Positions 1 to 13,980 of a DNA stretch of 55,994 bases are shown here, piece by piece; the first letter of the stretch is position 1; each line of letters begins with the position of its first letter. Source of the stretch: Brevibacterium sp. p3-SID960 (GTDB taxonomy: Bacteria; Actinomycetota; Actinomycetes; Actinomycetales; Brevibacteriaceae); assembly GCF_025144725.1 (NCBI RefSeq), contig NZ_JALXKS010000016.1:1-55994 (forward strand), in the 5' to 3' direction. The translations under genes were made by a program, and so were the position numbers. Under the pieces are notes generated by a model. The model did not search any database. It worked only from the letters and a program-made list of their open reading frames with translations, and had not been told where the DNA came from.

Positions 1-162
1 ATGGTCATCAAATGTCATTACATCCTTGCTTCAACCAGAAACAAAAAACATTCTGGCATCACAAAAACAAACAAACACGCTATTGAGTTCTCAAAGAACA
101 GACGCCCTCCGCAGCTGTCAAAGCCGTTTTCGCTTTGTTCACCGCGGCGCGATCGGTTATTC
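1..162 (-). promoter_or_regulatory. 16S rRNA operon leader (antitermination-type region), rRNA gene off left edge
   Basis: On the minus strand this AT-richer stretch contains TTTGAGAACTCAATAGCGTG (within 72-96), the block found just upstream of 16S rRNA genes in many actinobacteria, followed by a T/G-rich TGTTTGTTTGTTT run. A small inverted repeat, GTTCT-CAA-AGAAC (87-99), sits in it and resembles the boxB-like hairpin of rrn leaders. No 16S sequence itself is visible, so the mature rRNA must begin beyond base 1. The tyrS side of the arginine cluster is a common location for an rrn operon in actinobacteria, which fits. Confidence 0.7.
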
Positions 163-192
163 ACTTTAGACTTACACCTCCGTGCTTTGCAA
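163..192 (-). promoter_or_regulatory. Proximal rrn promoter (TTGCAA-18-TAAAGT)
   Basis: Minus strand: TTGCAA at 192-187, an 18-nt spacer, then TAAAGT at 168-163, about 70 bp upstream of the conserved rrn leader block. The first part of the spacer (AGCACGGAGG) closely matches the spacer of the distal promoter at 377-406, which supports both being real. Hexamer calls are by eye. Confidence 0.5.
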
Positions 193-376
193 ATCGCTTC
201 TCCGTGATCTGCGCCACACGCTTCTTCTCTCTGGACCTGCCGTGAACGACGGTCATCGTGAAGATTCAGTGTCAGCTGTCCTCGACTGCCGTTCCAGTGG
301 TAGCGAGGCATCCAGCGGTTCGTATGCGACCGGGATAACCTGCTCTCTTCGGTGTTTCCGTCGAGCAACAGGTACT

Positions 377-406
377 AACCTACACAGGGTCTCCAGAGCT
401 TTGCAA
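377..406 (-). promoter_or_regulatory. Distal rrn promoter (TTGCAA-18-TAGGTT)
   Basis: Minus strand: TTGCAA at 406-401, an 18-nt spacer and TAGGTT at 382-377. It shares the core TTGCAAAGC-(A/T)-C-N-GGAG with the promoter at 163-192, in the same register, about 214 bp upstream. Tandem promoters are usual for rRNA operons. The 193-376 stretch between them holds no convincing gene; its open frames lack ribosome sites. Confidence 0.45.
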
Positions 407-440
407 CTCGAGGGCGCTGTGTTCTGGCTCACCGCTGATT

Positions 441-1523
441 TCAAGCCGCAGAACCGGCCTCGGCGCCCCCGTGGCGGCTCCGTCGGCGGGTGCCGAGGAA
501 CAGCACCACGGCACCCGCTCCGATGACAATCCACCCGGAGACCCCCAGCGGGTTCGCGATGATCGGTTTCGACCACGTCCCGCCGGCAGCAACAAGGATG
601 CTGATCCCGGCCGCGGCGTTGAAGCCGCCATGACCGATCGCAGTCGGCCAGGTCGAACCGGATGTCTCCCGCAGCCACACGAATACTGCGCCCACGCAGA
701 TGCAGCCGATCATCATGACCGGGATCGAGATCGGCGAACGCGTCTCGAAATTGTGCCCGAGCAGCAGCACGGGTGCATGCCAGGCGCCCCAGATCGCTCC
801 AGAGACGACGGTCATCGCAACGGTCCCCAGACCTCGGCGGCGAAGAGCTGCCGTAAGGTATCCGCGCCATCCCAGCTCCTCACCCAGACCGAGCACCCCG
901 TTGGGGACGACGGCAGCGACAACAACCTGCACGATCTGCAGCAGGACGAAGAGCACCAACGGCATCGCCAGGCCCGTCGCCTCGAGCTGCTCGCGAACCG
1001 CTGTCATCTGCCAGTCCGGCTCGAAACCGCCGAGCAGCATCGCCACAAGGCCGGCGAGAATCGTGAGGACGAAGACGATGCCGATCGCCAGCATGCTGAA
1101 CAGCAGCACCCGGAGGGCGGGGTGGAGACGGCCGATGCGTCCGGCAGGGCTGCCATCGGGCGCGCGCAGGGGCCCGGCGCCCAGCGCCGCGAACGCCTGC
1201 CGGAAGGGCACCTTCTCGACCACACGCATGACGACAAGCGCGCTGATCGCAGGCGTGAACATCATGAGCGACATGAGCAGGGCCGGCACGATGGCAGCGA
1301 TGACCGCCTCACCGGTGGGCGGGTTGTCGGCATCGGCGTTCACGAGCTGACTGGCAGGGCTGTCGGTGCCGAAGAACAGCTCATAGTTGAGCCACAGCGG
1401 GAGCACGGCAAACCAGGCGAGACCATATGCCAGAAGGCAGAAGATGATGATGGCGCGCCAGGAGCCGAAAGCCGGGTCTGCCGACGAGGCCCGGGGCGGG
1501 GATGCAGGCTGGGGAGCCGTCAC
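441..1523 (-). CDS. CPBP-family intramembrane metalloprotease
   Basis: The 360-residue protein is rich in predicted membrane helices. It carries the CPBP (CAAX protease/bacteriocin-processing, formerly Abi) signatures: LGEELGWRGYL (glutamate pair and arginine of motif 1) and WGAWHAP (motif 2 histidine). A GHGGFNAA segment near the C-terminus supplies the third motif with His and Asn. In this family these residues form a metal-dependent protease in the membrane. Substrates are usually unknown; roles in peptide processing or bacteriocin immunity are known for some members. I chose GTG at 1523 because AGGAG lies 7 nt upstream; the longer frame would need a TTG start at 1541 without a site. It is monocistronic, between the rrn leader and a pseudogene. 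Confidence 0.85.
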   Translation of the reverse strand: MTAPQPASPPRASSADPAFGSWRAIIIFCLLAYGLAWFAVLPLWLNYELFFGTDSPASQLVNADADNPPTGEAVIAAIVPALLMSLMMFTPAISALVVMRVVEKVPFRQAFAALGAGPLRAPDGSPAGRIGRLHPALRVLLFSMLAIGIVFVLTILAGLVAMLLGGFEPDWQMTAVREQLEATGLAMPLVLFVLLQIVQVVVAAVVPNGVLGLGEELGWRGYLTAALRRRGLGTVAMTVVSGAIWGAWHAPVLLLGHNFETRSPISIPVMMIGCICVGAVFVWLRETSGSTWPTAIGHGGFNAAAGISILVAAGGTWSKPIIANPLGVSGWIVIGAGAVVLFLGTRRRSRHGGAEAGSAA

Positions 1524-1638
1524 TGAATCTCCTGTTCTCAATTGCTTTGTCCCTCAGCACACTATCGCTGTCTCACCGGGTTCGGGATCCAGCGCATCAA
1601 GGTCCCGGACATGGTCTTCCCGCAGATACTCGTCCTGA

Positions 1639-1929
1639 TTGAGGTTCTTTCACTCCGGACGGGCGATCACCACCGTCGCCGTCTTCGCATCCATCGTCGC
1701 CTCGCTCAACCAGGTCAGGGAGGACGACTCCCCCGGGATCACGAAGACGATCGACGCACGCGCCGAGAGCATCTCGCTGGCGCAGAAGGGGTTCATCAAA
1801 CTCGAGGATGCGCTCTTCTGCCGCGGAGACGTGCCGTTGCACCCCGGTGCCAAGCGCTGCTACGAAGAACCGTTGCATCCGGGTGCCAAGCGCTGCTACG
1901 AAGAGCAGGGCGTCGACACCGGCGAGTGA
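1639..1929 (+). pseudogene. C-terminal fragment of a TAXI-family TRAP transporter binding protein
   Basis: The 96-codon frame ends in LHPGAKRCYEEQGV, which matches the C-terminal signature (LHPGA-x-R-Y-Y-x-E-x-G) of TAXI-type solute-binding proteins of TRAP transporters. Upstream residues (SLAQKGFIKLEDALF) also fit the last helices of that family. Intact members have about 320 residues with a lipoprotein signal; none of that is present, and no TRAP membrane subunits are nearby. A 36-bp tandem duplication near the end repeats the signature, and the second tyrosine is changed to cysteine in both copies. No ribosome site was found. Best read as a decayed remnant. Confidence 0.6.
1834..1905 (+). 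repeat. Tandem 36-bp duplication (2 units)
   Basis: Units 1834-1869 and 1870-1905 differ at three bases. Each encodes PLHPGAKRCYEE in the TAXI fragment. The duplication keeps the frame. Confidence 0.9.
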
Positions 1930-1943
1930 GCCGATGTGAATGC

Positions 1944-1985
1944 CGAACAGGGCCGGAGTGCAGATTCGCATCCCAGCCCTGTTCG
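1944..1985. terminator. Inverted repeat between TAXI fragment and tyrS
   Basis: CGAACAGGGC (1944-1953) pairs perfectly with GCCCTGTTCG (1976-1985) across a 22-nt loop. It sits just past the tyrS stop (minus) and just past the fragment's stop (plus), so it could terminate from either side. No T-run follows. Confidence 0.4.
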
Positions 1986-1999
1986 TCGGGTGGGGACTG

Positions 2000-3286
2000 T
2001 CAGTGGGTGACGGACAGTGCGCCGAGTGTCTTCTTGCCACGGCGCAGCAGCACGACACCGCGGTCGCCAGCATCAAGGACGTCATCGGTAGTGATCGTCT
2101 GTTCGCCGTCGGTGACCTTGACGTTGTTGACGTAGGCGCCGCCGTCCTTGATGGCCCGGCGTGCCTCGCCCTTGGACTTGACGATGCCCGAGGCGGCGAA
2201 GGCGTCAGCGACCGGCATCCCGGCCGAGACCTCAGCGGCTGGGACCTGCGTGCCGGGCAGCTCGGCAGTCGCCGAGCCCAGGGTTCCCGGGTCGAGAGCT
2301 GCCAGTTCGCCGGAACCGAAGAGCGCCTCGGCGGCGGCGAAGACCTGCCGGGTCGTCTGCTCGCCATGGACGAGAGTCGTGACGTCCTCGGCCAGGGCCC
2401 GCTGGGCGACCCGCTTGTGCGGGGCGGCTGCGAAGTCCTCACCGATCTGGTCGATCTCCTCAAGCGAGCGGAACGAGAATACCTTGAGGAACTTCATGAC
2501 ATCGCGGTCATCGGCGTTGAGCCAGAACTGGCTGAACGCGTACGGGCTGGTCAGCTCTGGGTCGAGCCACACGGTGCCCGATTCGGTCTTGCCGAACTTC
2601 GTGCCATCGGCCTTCGTCATGAGCGGGGTGGCCATCGCGTGGACGCTGACCCGCTCGACGCGGCGGATGAGGTCAGCACCAGCGGTGAGGTTGCCCCACT
2701 GGTCGGAGCCGCCGTGCTGGAGCGTGATGCCGTAGCGGCGGTAGAGCTCGAGGAAGTCGTTGCCCTGCAGGATCTGGTAGGCGAACTCGGTGAACGAGAT
2801 GCCGTGCTCGCTCTGCAGGCGGGCGGCGACCGTCTCCTTGGCCAGCATCCGGTTGACCGAGAAGTGCTTGCCGATGTCGCGCAGGAAGTCGATGGTCGAG
2901 ATCTCACCGGTCCAGTCGAGGTTGTTGACCAGCTGGGCGGCATGCGGGCCCTCGACGTCGAGGAAGCGCTCGATCTGTGCGCGGATCTTCTCCACCCAGC
3001 CTTCGACGACATCGCGTTCGTTCAGCGTCCGCTCCCCCGACATCCGAGGGTCGCCGATGAGGCCGGTGGCGCCGCCGACGAGTGCGTACGGGTTGTGGCC
3101 GGCCAGCTGCAGCCGGCGGGCGAAGAGCAGCTGAACGAGGTTGCCCATGTGCAGGCTGGGTGCGGTCGGGTCGAAACCGATATAGAAGCTGATCGGACCT
3201 GCGCCGAGCGCCTGCTGCAGCGCCTCTTCATCGGTGGACAGCGCCACCAGTTCGCGGGTCTTCAGCTCACGGAAGATATCAGTCAC
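2000..3286 (-). CDS. tyrS: Tyrosyl-tRNA synthetase
   Basis: 428 residues, normal for bacterial TyrRS. It charges tRNA-Tyr with tyrosine in the cytosol. The class I HIGH signature appears as HMGN near residue 46 in SFYIGFDPTAPSLHMGN, and the KMSKS loop as KFGKT around residue 234. The tyrosine-binding core (YQILQGNDFLEL, GGSDQWGN) is intact. A C-terminal S4-like RNA-binding domain (KSKGEARRAIKDGGAYVNN) follows. GTG start at 3286 with AAGGTGA upstream. It lies downstream of the arginine operon in the same direction, a common actinobacterial arrangement, but separated from it by a pabB remnant. Confidence 0.97.
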   Translation of the reverse strand: MTDIFRELKTRELVALSTDEEALQQALGAGPISFYIGFDPTAPSLHMGNLVQLLFARRLQLAGHNPYALVGGATGLIGDPRMSGERTLNERDVVEGWVEKIRAQIERFLDVEGPHAAQLVNNLDWTGEISTIDFLRDIGKHFSVNRMLAKETVAARLQSEHGISFTEFAYQILQGNDFLELYRRYGITLQHGGSDQWGNLTAGADLIRRVERVSVHAMATPLMTKADGTKFGKTESGTVWLDPELTSPYAFSQFWLNADDRDVMKFLKVFSFRSLEEIDQIGEDFAAAPHKRVAQRALAEDVTTLVHGEQTTRQVFAAAEALFGSGELAALDPGTLGSATAELPGTQVPAAEVSAGMPVADAFAASGIVKSKGEARRAIKDGGAYVNNVKVTDGEQTITTDDVLDAGDRGVVLLRRGKKTLGALSVTH

Positions 3287-3334
3287 GATTCACCTTTTCT
3301 CATCGGGCCTGCGCGGCGCCGAAATCCGTTGCAG

Positions 3335-3973
<639 letters not shown>

Positions 3974-3978
3974 TCAGT

Positions 3979-6692
<2,714 letters not shown>

Positions 6693-6699
6693 ATGAAGC

Positions 6700-6783
6700 T
6701 CCTTTTCAGCAATGTCATATCTGATTCAAGACTATGGGGTGGGGCGGGCCGACGCCCGCGGTGGTGCACTGGCGGCAGTCGGC
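6700..6783 (-). promoter_or_regulatory. argR-argG intergenic region, possible weak ARG box
   Basis: Minus strand, about 20-40 nt before argG, holds TTGAATCAGATATGACATTG, loosely like the TGAAT-N3-TTCG and TATG-ATTATGCATA halves seen before argC. A 6-bp hairpin GCGGGC-CGAC-GCCCGC (6744-6759) lies closer to the argR end. Both could mark a partial stop and restart of transcription; evidence is weak. Confidence 0.25.
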
Positions 6784-9489
<2,706 letters not shown>

Positions 9490-9493
<4 letters not shown>

Positions 9494-10416
9494 GCCTGTC
9501 CTCCCTTCGTGTGGTCGTCCTGGACCATCGTGCCGATGCCTTCGGTGGTGAAGACCTCCAGAAGCAGCGAGTGGGCCATCCGGCCGTCGATGATGTGGGC
9601 CTGGCGCACGCCAGCTTCGACTGCCTCGAGAGCGGCGGTCATCTTCGGGATCATCCCGGAGTCCAGGCGCGGCAGCAGCTCGCGCAGCTGCGCCGGTGTG
9701 ATCGCTGAGAGCAGTGAGTCCTTATCCGGCCAGTCGGCGTAGAGGCCGGGCACGTCAGTGAGCATGACGAGCTTGTCGGCCCCGATCTGCCGGGCGATTG
9801 CGGCTGCTGCGAGGTCGGCGTTGATGTTCAGCGGCTTGTTGACAGCTCCGCCTGCCTCGGCGGCGATCGAGCAGATGACCGGGATGCGGCCGGCGGCCAG
9901 CAGCTCGTTGATGAGCTCGGTGTTGACCGAGACGATCTCGCCGACCCGGCCGAGGTCGATCTCCTCACCGTCGACGGTGGCGGTTATGCGCTTGGCCAGC
10001 AGCAGGTCCCCATCCTCTCCGGAGAGACCGACGGCGGCGTCGCCGTTCTGGTTGATGCGGGCGACGACTTCGCGGTTGACCTGCCCGGAGAGCACCATCC
10101 GCACGACCTCTGCGGCCTCTTCGCTGGTGACCCGCTGGCCGGCGCGGAACTCGCTGTCGATGCCGAGGCGATCGAGCATCCGGGAGATGTGCGGTCCGCC
10201 GCCGTGGACGACGATCGGGCGGAGACCTGCGAAGCGCAGGAAGGCGATGTCGTCGGCGAAGGACTGCTGCAGCTCCGGGGAGACCATTGCGTTGCCGCCG
10301 TACTTGATGACGATGGTCGCGCCTTTGAAGGTCTTGATCCAGGGCAGCGCCTCGGTCAGGGTCTCGGCTTTGGCCTGGGCTTGGACGAGCCGGTGGGCAG
10401 GCGATGTCTCAGTCAT
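9490..10416 (-). CDS. argB: Acetylglutamate kinase
   Basis: Amino-acid-kinase fold protein of 308 residues. It phosphorylates N-acetylglutamate, usually the arginine-inhibited step in organisms with ArgJ. KYGGNAM (about 38) and VHGGGPHI (about 73) bind phosphate, and LTDVPGLY (about 218) is the nucleotide segment. The N-terminal helix before KYGGN (about 25 residues) is the extension linked in this family to arginine feedback. ATGA overlap with argJ. Confidence 0.96.
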
Positions 10417-11573
10417 GATGAGTAGGCGCTGTTCTCTTCGACGTAGTCATGGGTCAGATCCGAGGTCCACACGCTGGCTTCGAAGTTCCCGGCGTGCAGG
10501 TCGACCTTGACGACGACGCGGCGGTCGAAGAGCACCTCGGTGGGGTCGGCGGCCGGGGCGGAGCCGATGCAGACAGGCACGCCGTTGAAGGTGACGTCGA
10601 TGGCTTGCGGGTCGAACTCGGCGTCGGTGGTCCCGACCTGGGCGACGACGCGGCCCCAGTTGGGGTCTTCGCCGAAGACGGCGGCTTTGAACAGGTTCGA
10701 GCGGGCAACCGCGCGGGATACCTCGACGGCCTGCTGCTCGGAGACGGCGCCGCGGGTGGTGATGGTGATGTCGTGGCCGGCGCCCTCGGCGTCGGTGTGC
10801 AGCTGGGCGGTGAGCTCGGCGCACACCTCGGTGAGCAGGCGGGTGAATTCGACGAGGTCGGCCTGGTGCTCGGAGGCCCCGGAGCTCATAACGATGACGG
10901 TGTCGTTGGTCGACATGCAGCCGTCGGTGTCGAGCCGGTCGAAGGTCTTCTGCGTCGCTGCCCGCAGGGCGATGTCGAGGTCGGCCGATTCGACGACGGC
11001 ATCGGTGGTGATGACGACGAGCATCGTCGCCAGACCCGGTGCGAGCATGCCCGCACCTTTGGCCATGCCGCCGATGCGGTAAGCGGTGCCCTCGCGGGTG
11101 GCGGTCTTGGCCACGGTGTCGGTCGTCATGATCGCCTCGGCGGCAGCGGCACCTGCCTCCGGGGTCTCATTCGCAGCGTCGAGTGCAGCGGCGAGGCTGT
11201 CGAGGATCGGCTCGCGGAACTCCGGTCCCCCGACGCCGATGAGGCCGGTCGAGCAGACGAGGACGTCACTCGGGTCAGCGTCGAGGAGTTCGGCGGTGCG
11301 GGTGGCGGTGAGTTCGGTGGTCTCGTAGCCGTAGTCGCCGGTGTAGCAGTTCGCACCACCGGAATTCAGCACAACCGCCCGGGCGGTGCCGTCTGCTGAG
11401 GCCTGCTGGCTCCACAGCACTGGGTTGGCCTTGCAGCGGTTGGCGGTGTAGACGGCAGCAACCGCATCGGCTGGCCCGTCATTGACCACGACAGCGAGGT
11501 CGGCTTTTCCGCTGGGCTTGAGTCCGGCGGTGGTGCCTGCGGCGCGGAAGCCGCGCGGGTAGGTGACGCTCAT
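10413..11573 (-). CDS. argJ: Bifunctional ornithine acetyltransferase / N-acetylglutamate synthase
   Basis: 386 residues. ArgJ moves the acetyl group from N-acetylornithine to glutamate, closing the cyclic pathway. The proenzyme self-cleaves before the threonine in LATMLVV (near residue 180), here after KGAGMLAPG; both are intact. [14 protein letters not shown] at the N-terminus matches the family start, and GGAG precedes ATG 11573. An in-frame ATG at 11624 sits where a leaderless start would fall from the upstream -10, so a form 17 residues longer is possible. It begins 145 bp after argC and has its own ARG boxes. Confidence 0.94.
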   Translation of the reverse strand: MSVTYPRGFRAAGTTAGLKPSGKADLAVVVNDGPADAVAAVYTANRCKANPVLWSQQASADGTARAVVLNSGGANCYTGDYGYETTELTATRTAELLDADPSDVLVCSTGLIGVGGPEFREPILDSLAAALDAANETPEAGAAAAEAIMTTDTVAKTATREGTAYRIGGMAKGAGMLAPGLATMLVVITTDAVVESADLDIALRAATQKTFDRLDTDGCMSTNDTVIVMSSGASEHQADLVEFTRLLTEVCAELTAQLHTDAEGAGHDITITTRGAVSEQQAVEVSRAVARSNLFKAAVFGEDPNWGRVVAQVGTTDAEFDPQAIDVTFNGVPVCIGSAPAADPTEVLFDRRVVVKVDLHAGNFEASVWTSDLTHDYVEENSAYSS

Positions 11574-11625
11574 GATGCGACTCCATTCGGCTGGCGAGTC
11601 GGTGGTGGCGGCCGCCGCCGCCATA

Positions 11626-11662
11626 ATATGCATAACAATACATTACCTGCGAACTTTATTCA
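11626..11662 (-). promoter_or_regulatory. Paired ARG boxes and promoter of argJ
   Basis: Minus strand: TGAATAAAGTTCG (11662-11650), 9-nt gap, TATTGTTATGCATAT (11640-11626). Both elements and the spacing are repeated before argC. The form TGAAT-N3-TTC resembles ArgR operators. TATTGT (11640-11635) can serve as -10. Confidence 0.7.
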
Positions 11663-11718
11663 TATCAGGCGGTGTCATTGTGAGGGAGATCACGGCCGAC
11701 GGGTCGCCTGACCGCGTC

Positions 11719-12798
11719 TCAGGGGGCCAGTCCCCCGGTCGGCAGACCGGTTTCCTCCGGCAGGCCAAGGGCGAGGTGGGCTGACTGCAGCGCCTGGCCG
11801 GCGGTGCCGCGCACGAGGTTGTCAAGGGCGACGGCGACGACGATCCGGCCGGCGCGCTCGTCGATGCCGAACTGCAGGTGGGCGGTGTTCGACCCGGTGG
11901 TGGCCGACAGCTGCGGCCAGAACCCATCGACGAGCACCTGCACAAAGGGCTCATCGGCATATGCGGCGGCATACACCTCGGCGACAGCCTCGCGCGTCAG
12001 CTGGGCGCCACCGGCCGGGACGGCTGAGAGGGTGGCGAGGATGCCGCGACTGACGGGGATGAGCGTCGGGGTGAATGAGATGCGCACCGGACCACCGGCA
12101 GCATCGGCGCCGATGGCGAGGTTGAGGTTCTGTTCGATCTCAGGCACGTGCCGGTGGGCGCCGGCCACCCCGTAAGGCGAGGCGTTGCCGAGGATCTCAG
12201 CTGCCGTCAGGTGGGGTTTGAGTGCCTTGCCGGCCCCGGAGACGCCGTTGGCCAGCACCGCGCTCAGCCCGGTCGGCTCGATGATTCCGGCCTGCAGCAG
12301 CGGGCTAAGGCCGAGCGTCACGGCGGTGACATTGCAGCCGGGGACTGCGATGCGGCGGGCGCTGCGCAGCTGTTCGCGCTGCTTGGTGCCGTCAGCCAGC
12401 AGCATCTCCGGCAGGCCGTAGGTCCAGGTGCCCGGATGCGGGCTGCCGTAGAAATCCTCCCAGGCAGCCGGGCTGATGAGGCGGTGGTCGGCAGCCAGGT
12501 CGATGATGAGGGTCTCAGGTGAGGTCTCGGCGAGTTCGGCGGCGATCTCGCCGGAGGCGCCGTGCGGCAAGGCGAGGACGACGACATCGTGACCGGCGAG
12601 CACCTCAGCAGTCGAGGGCTTGACGATCATGTCGCCGTAGGCGAGCAGATGGGGCTGGTGGACCACCAGCCGGTCACCGGCACTCGAGTGGCCGCAAACC
12701 GTTGTAACGTGAAGTTCCGGGTGACTGCTCAGCAGCCTGAGGACCTCACCGCCAGCATAGCCGGTGGCGCCTGAGACTGCGACTGACATTCGCGACAT
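11719..12798 (-). CDS. argC: N-acetyl-gamma-glutamyl-phosphate reductase
   Basis: It reduces N-acetylglutamyl phosphate with NADPH. The Rossmann GATGYAGGE is at about residue 11, the catalytic cysteine in PGCNVTA (about 150), and the HRHVPEIEQ segment (about 210) includes the conserved histidine. First gene of the operon. There is no Shine-Dalgarno; ATG 12798 lies 7 nt after the -10 TATGAT (12811-12806), so the mRNA is probably leaderless. ATG 12789 (MSVAVSGATG) is an alternative. About 359 residues, slightly above the usual 340-350. Confidence 0.94.
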   Translation of the reverse strand: MSRMSVAVSGATGYAGGEVLRLLSSHPELHVTTVCGHSSAGDRLVVHQPHLLAYGDMIVKPSTAEVLAGHDVVVLALPHGASGEIAAELAETSPETLIIDLAADHRLISPAAWEDFYGSPHPGTWTYGLPEMLLADGTKQREQLRSARRIAVPGCNVTAVTLGLSPLLQAGIIEPTGLSAVLANGVSGAGKALKPHLTAAEILGNASPYGVAGAHRHVPEIEQNLNLAIGADAAGGPVRISFTPTLIPVSRGILATLSAVPAGGAQLTREAVAEVYAAAYADEPFVQVLVDGFWPQLSATTGSNTAHLQFGIDERAGRIVVAVALDNLVRGTAGQALQSAHLALGLPEETGLPTGGLAP

Positions 12799-12833
12799 AT
12801 GCATAATCATACCGCATCATCGAACTTTATTCA
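12797..12833 (-). promoter_or_regulatory. Paired ARG boxes and promoter of argC
   Basis: Minus strand: TGAATAAAGTTCG (12833-12821), 9 nt, TATGATTATGCATAT (12811-12797). Centres are about 23 bp apart, roughly two helical turns, as for hexameric ArgR. The second box covers the -10 TATGAT and the predicted start site, so bound ArgR would block initiation. It also lies upstream of the divergent gene at 12843. Confidence 0.75.
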
Positions 12834-12842
12834 GGAGGGGTT

Positions 12843-13817
12843 GTGGCCTACGTTGTTCAGGCGATCGAAGCCGGCGGACCGGAGGTGCTGCGCTACACCG
12901 AAATCGACGACCCGCAGGCGGGACCCGGCGAGCTCCTCGTCGAGGTCGCCGCTGCCGGCATCAACTTCATCGACACCTACCGGCGCAGCGGCCTGTATCC
13001 GATGGAGTTCCCGCACGTCGTCGGCAGCGAAGGCGCCGGTCGCGTCATCGCGGTTGCCGATGATGTCACCGGTTTCTCAGTCGGCGACCGAGTAGCCTGG
13101 CACAACGCGCCAGGCTCCTACGCCTCCCGCGTGGCCGTCCCGGCTGACGGAGTGCTGCGCGTGCCCGAGGGGGTGTCCGATGAGATCGCTGCCGCGATTC
13201 CGCTCCAGGGTCTGACCGCCCAGTATCTGGCAACCGGTTCCCACCGCCTCGAACCGGGCCAGACCGCACTCATCCACGCTGGTGCCGGCGGGGTCGGCCT
13301 GCTGCTCACCCAGCTGGCCAAGCACCTCGGCGCCCGCGTCATCACGACGGTCTCGACTGAGGAGAAGGCCGAGCTGTCCCGCAGTGCTGGTGCCGATGAG
13401 GTGTTCCTCTACGGACCCGGGGTCGACATCGCCGCCACGGTCCGCGAACTCACCGACGGCGCGGGCGTCGATGTCGCCTACGACGGCGTCGGCAGGGACA
13501 CCTTCGATGCCTCCCTGGCCTCGCTCAAGGTACGCGGTTCCCTCGTGCTCTTCGGCGCAGCCTCCGGGCCGGTCGAACCCTTTGATATCCAACGGCTCAA
13601 CTCCTCCGGCGGGCAGTTCCTCTCCCGCCCTTCACTGCAGTGGTTCGTCCGCAGCCCCGAGGAGCTGGCCGAGCGTTCGGGCATGCTCTTCGACGGGCTC
13701 TCAACCGGCTGGCTCGATTTCCGCGTCGGCCACGAGTTCCCGCTCGCGGAGGCTGCCGAGGCGCATCGAGCTCTCGAGGGACGCAAGACAACCGGCAAGG
13801 TCATCCTCAAGCCCTGA
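12843..13817 (+). CDS. Quinone oxidoreductase (zeta-crystallin type)
   Basis: 324-residue medium-chain dehydrogenase/reductase without structural zinc cysteines. The N-terminal GroES-like domain is followed by a Rossmann domain with HAGAGGVGLLLTQLAKHLGA (about 144). The sequence matches NADPH:quinone reductase (Qor) proteins, which reduce quinones by single-electron transfer. GTG start with GGAGGGG 3-9 nt upstream. Divergent from argC, with the ARG boxes in between, so ArgR could touch its expression; the link is positional only. Confidence 0.88.
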   Translation: MAYVVQAIEAGGPEVLRYTEIDDPQAGPGELLVEVAAAGINFIDTYRRSGLYPMEFPHVVGSEGAGRVIAVADDVTGFSVGDRVAWHNAPGSYASRVAVPADGVLRVPEGVSDEIAAAIPLQGLTAQYLATGSHRLEPGQTALIHAGAGGVGLLLTQLAKHLGARVITTVSTEEKAELSRSAGADEVFLYGPGVDIAATVRELTDGAGVDVAYDGVGRDTFDASLASLKVRGSLVLFGAASGPVEPFDIQRLNSSGGQFLSRPSLQWFVRSPEELAERSGMLFDGLSTGWLDFRVGHEFPLAEAAEAHRALEGRKTTGKVILKP

Positions 13818-13980
13818 TCCGGGCACTGCTCTTCCCCGCGGCGGGATCTTATGAGGTGCCCTCGGGAAGGGCGTCGATCATCGTCTCGGCGTCGCCGGCT
13901 CATGTCGCGATATCGTGCGCTGTCCCGATACGTTCAACCCGTCAATCGGCTGGTGAACCTGGCCTCGAACCGGGGTCGCG

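Noticed and set aside
116..121. TTGACA as a third rrn promoter
   Set aside because: No -10-like hexamer at a 16-18 nt distance; what lies there is the conserved leader.
13858..13872. Terminator after the quinone oxidoreductase gene
   Set aside because: Only a 5-bp stem (GCCCT/AGGGC) without T-run; too weak to annotate.
13935..13980. tRNA-like GGTTCGAGGCC on the minus strand
   Set aside because: The flanking bases do not pair as a T-stem, and no acceptor or anticodon arm can be built.
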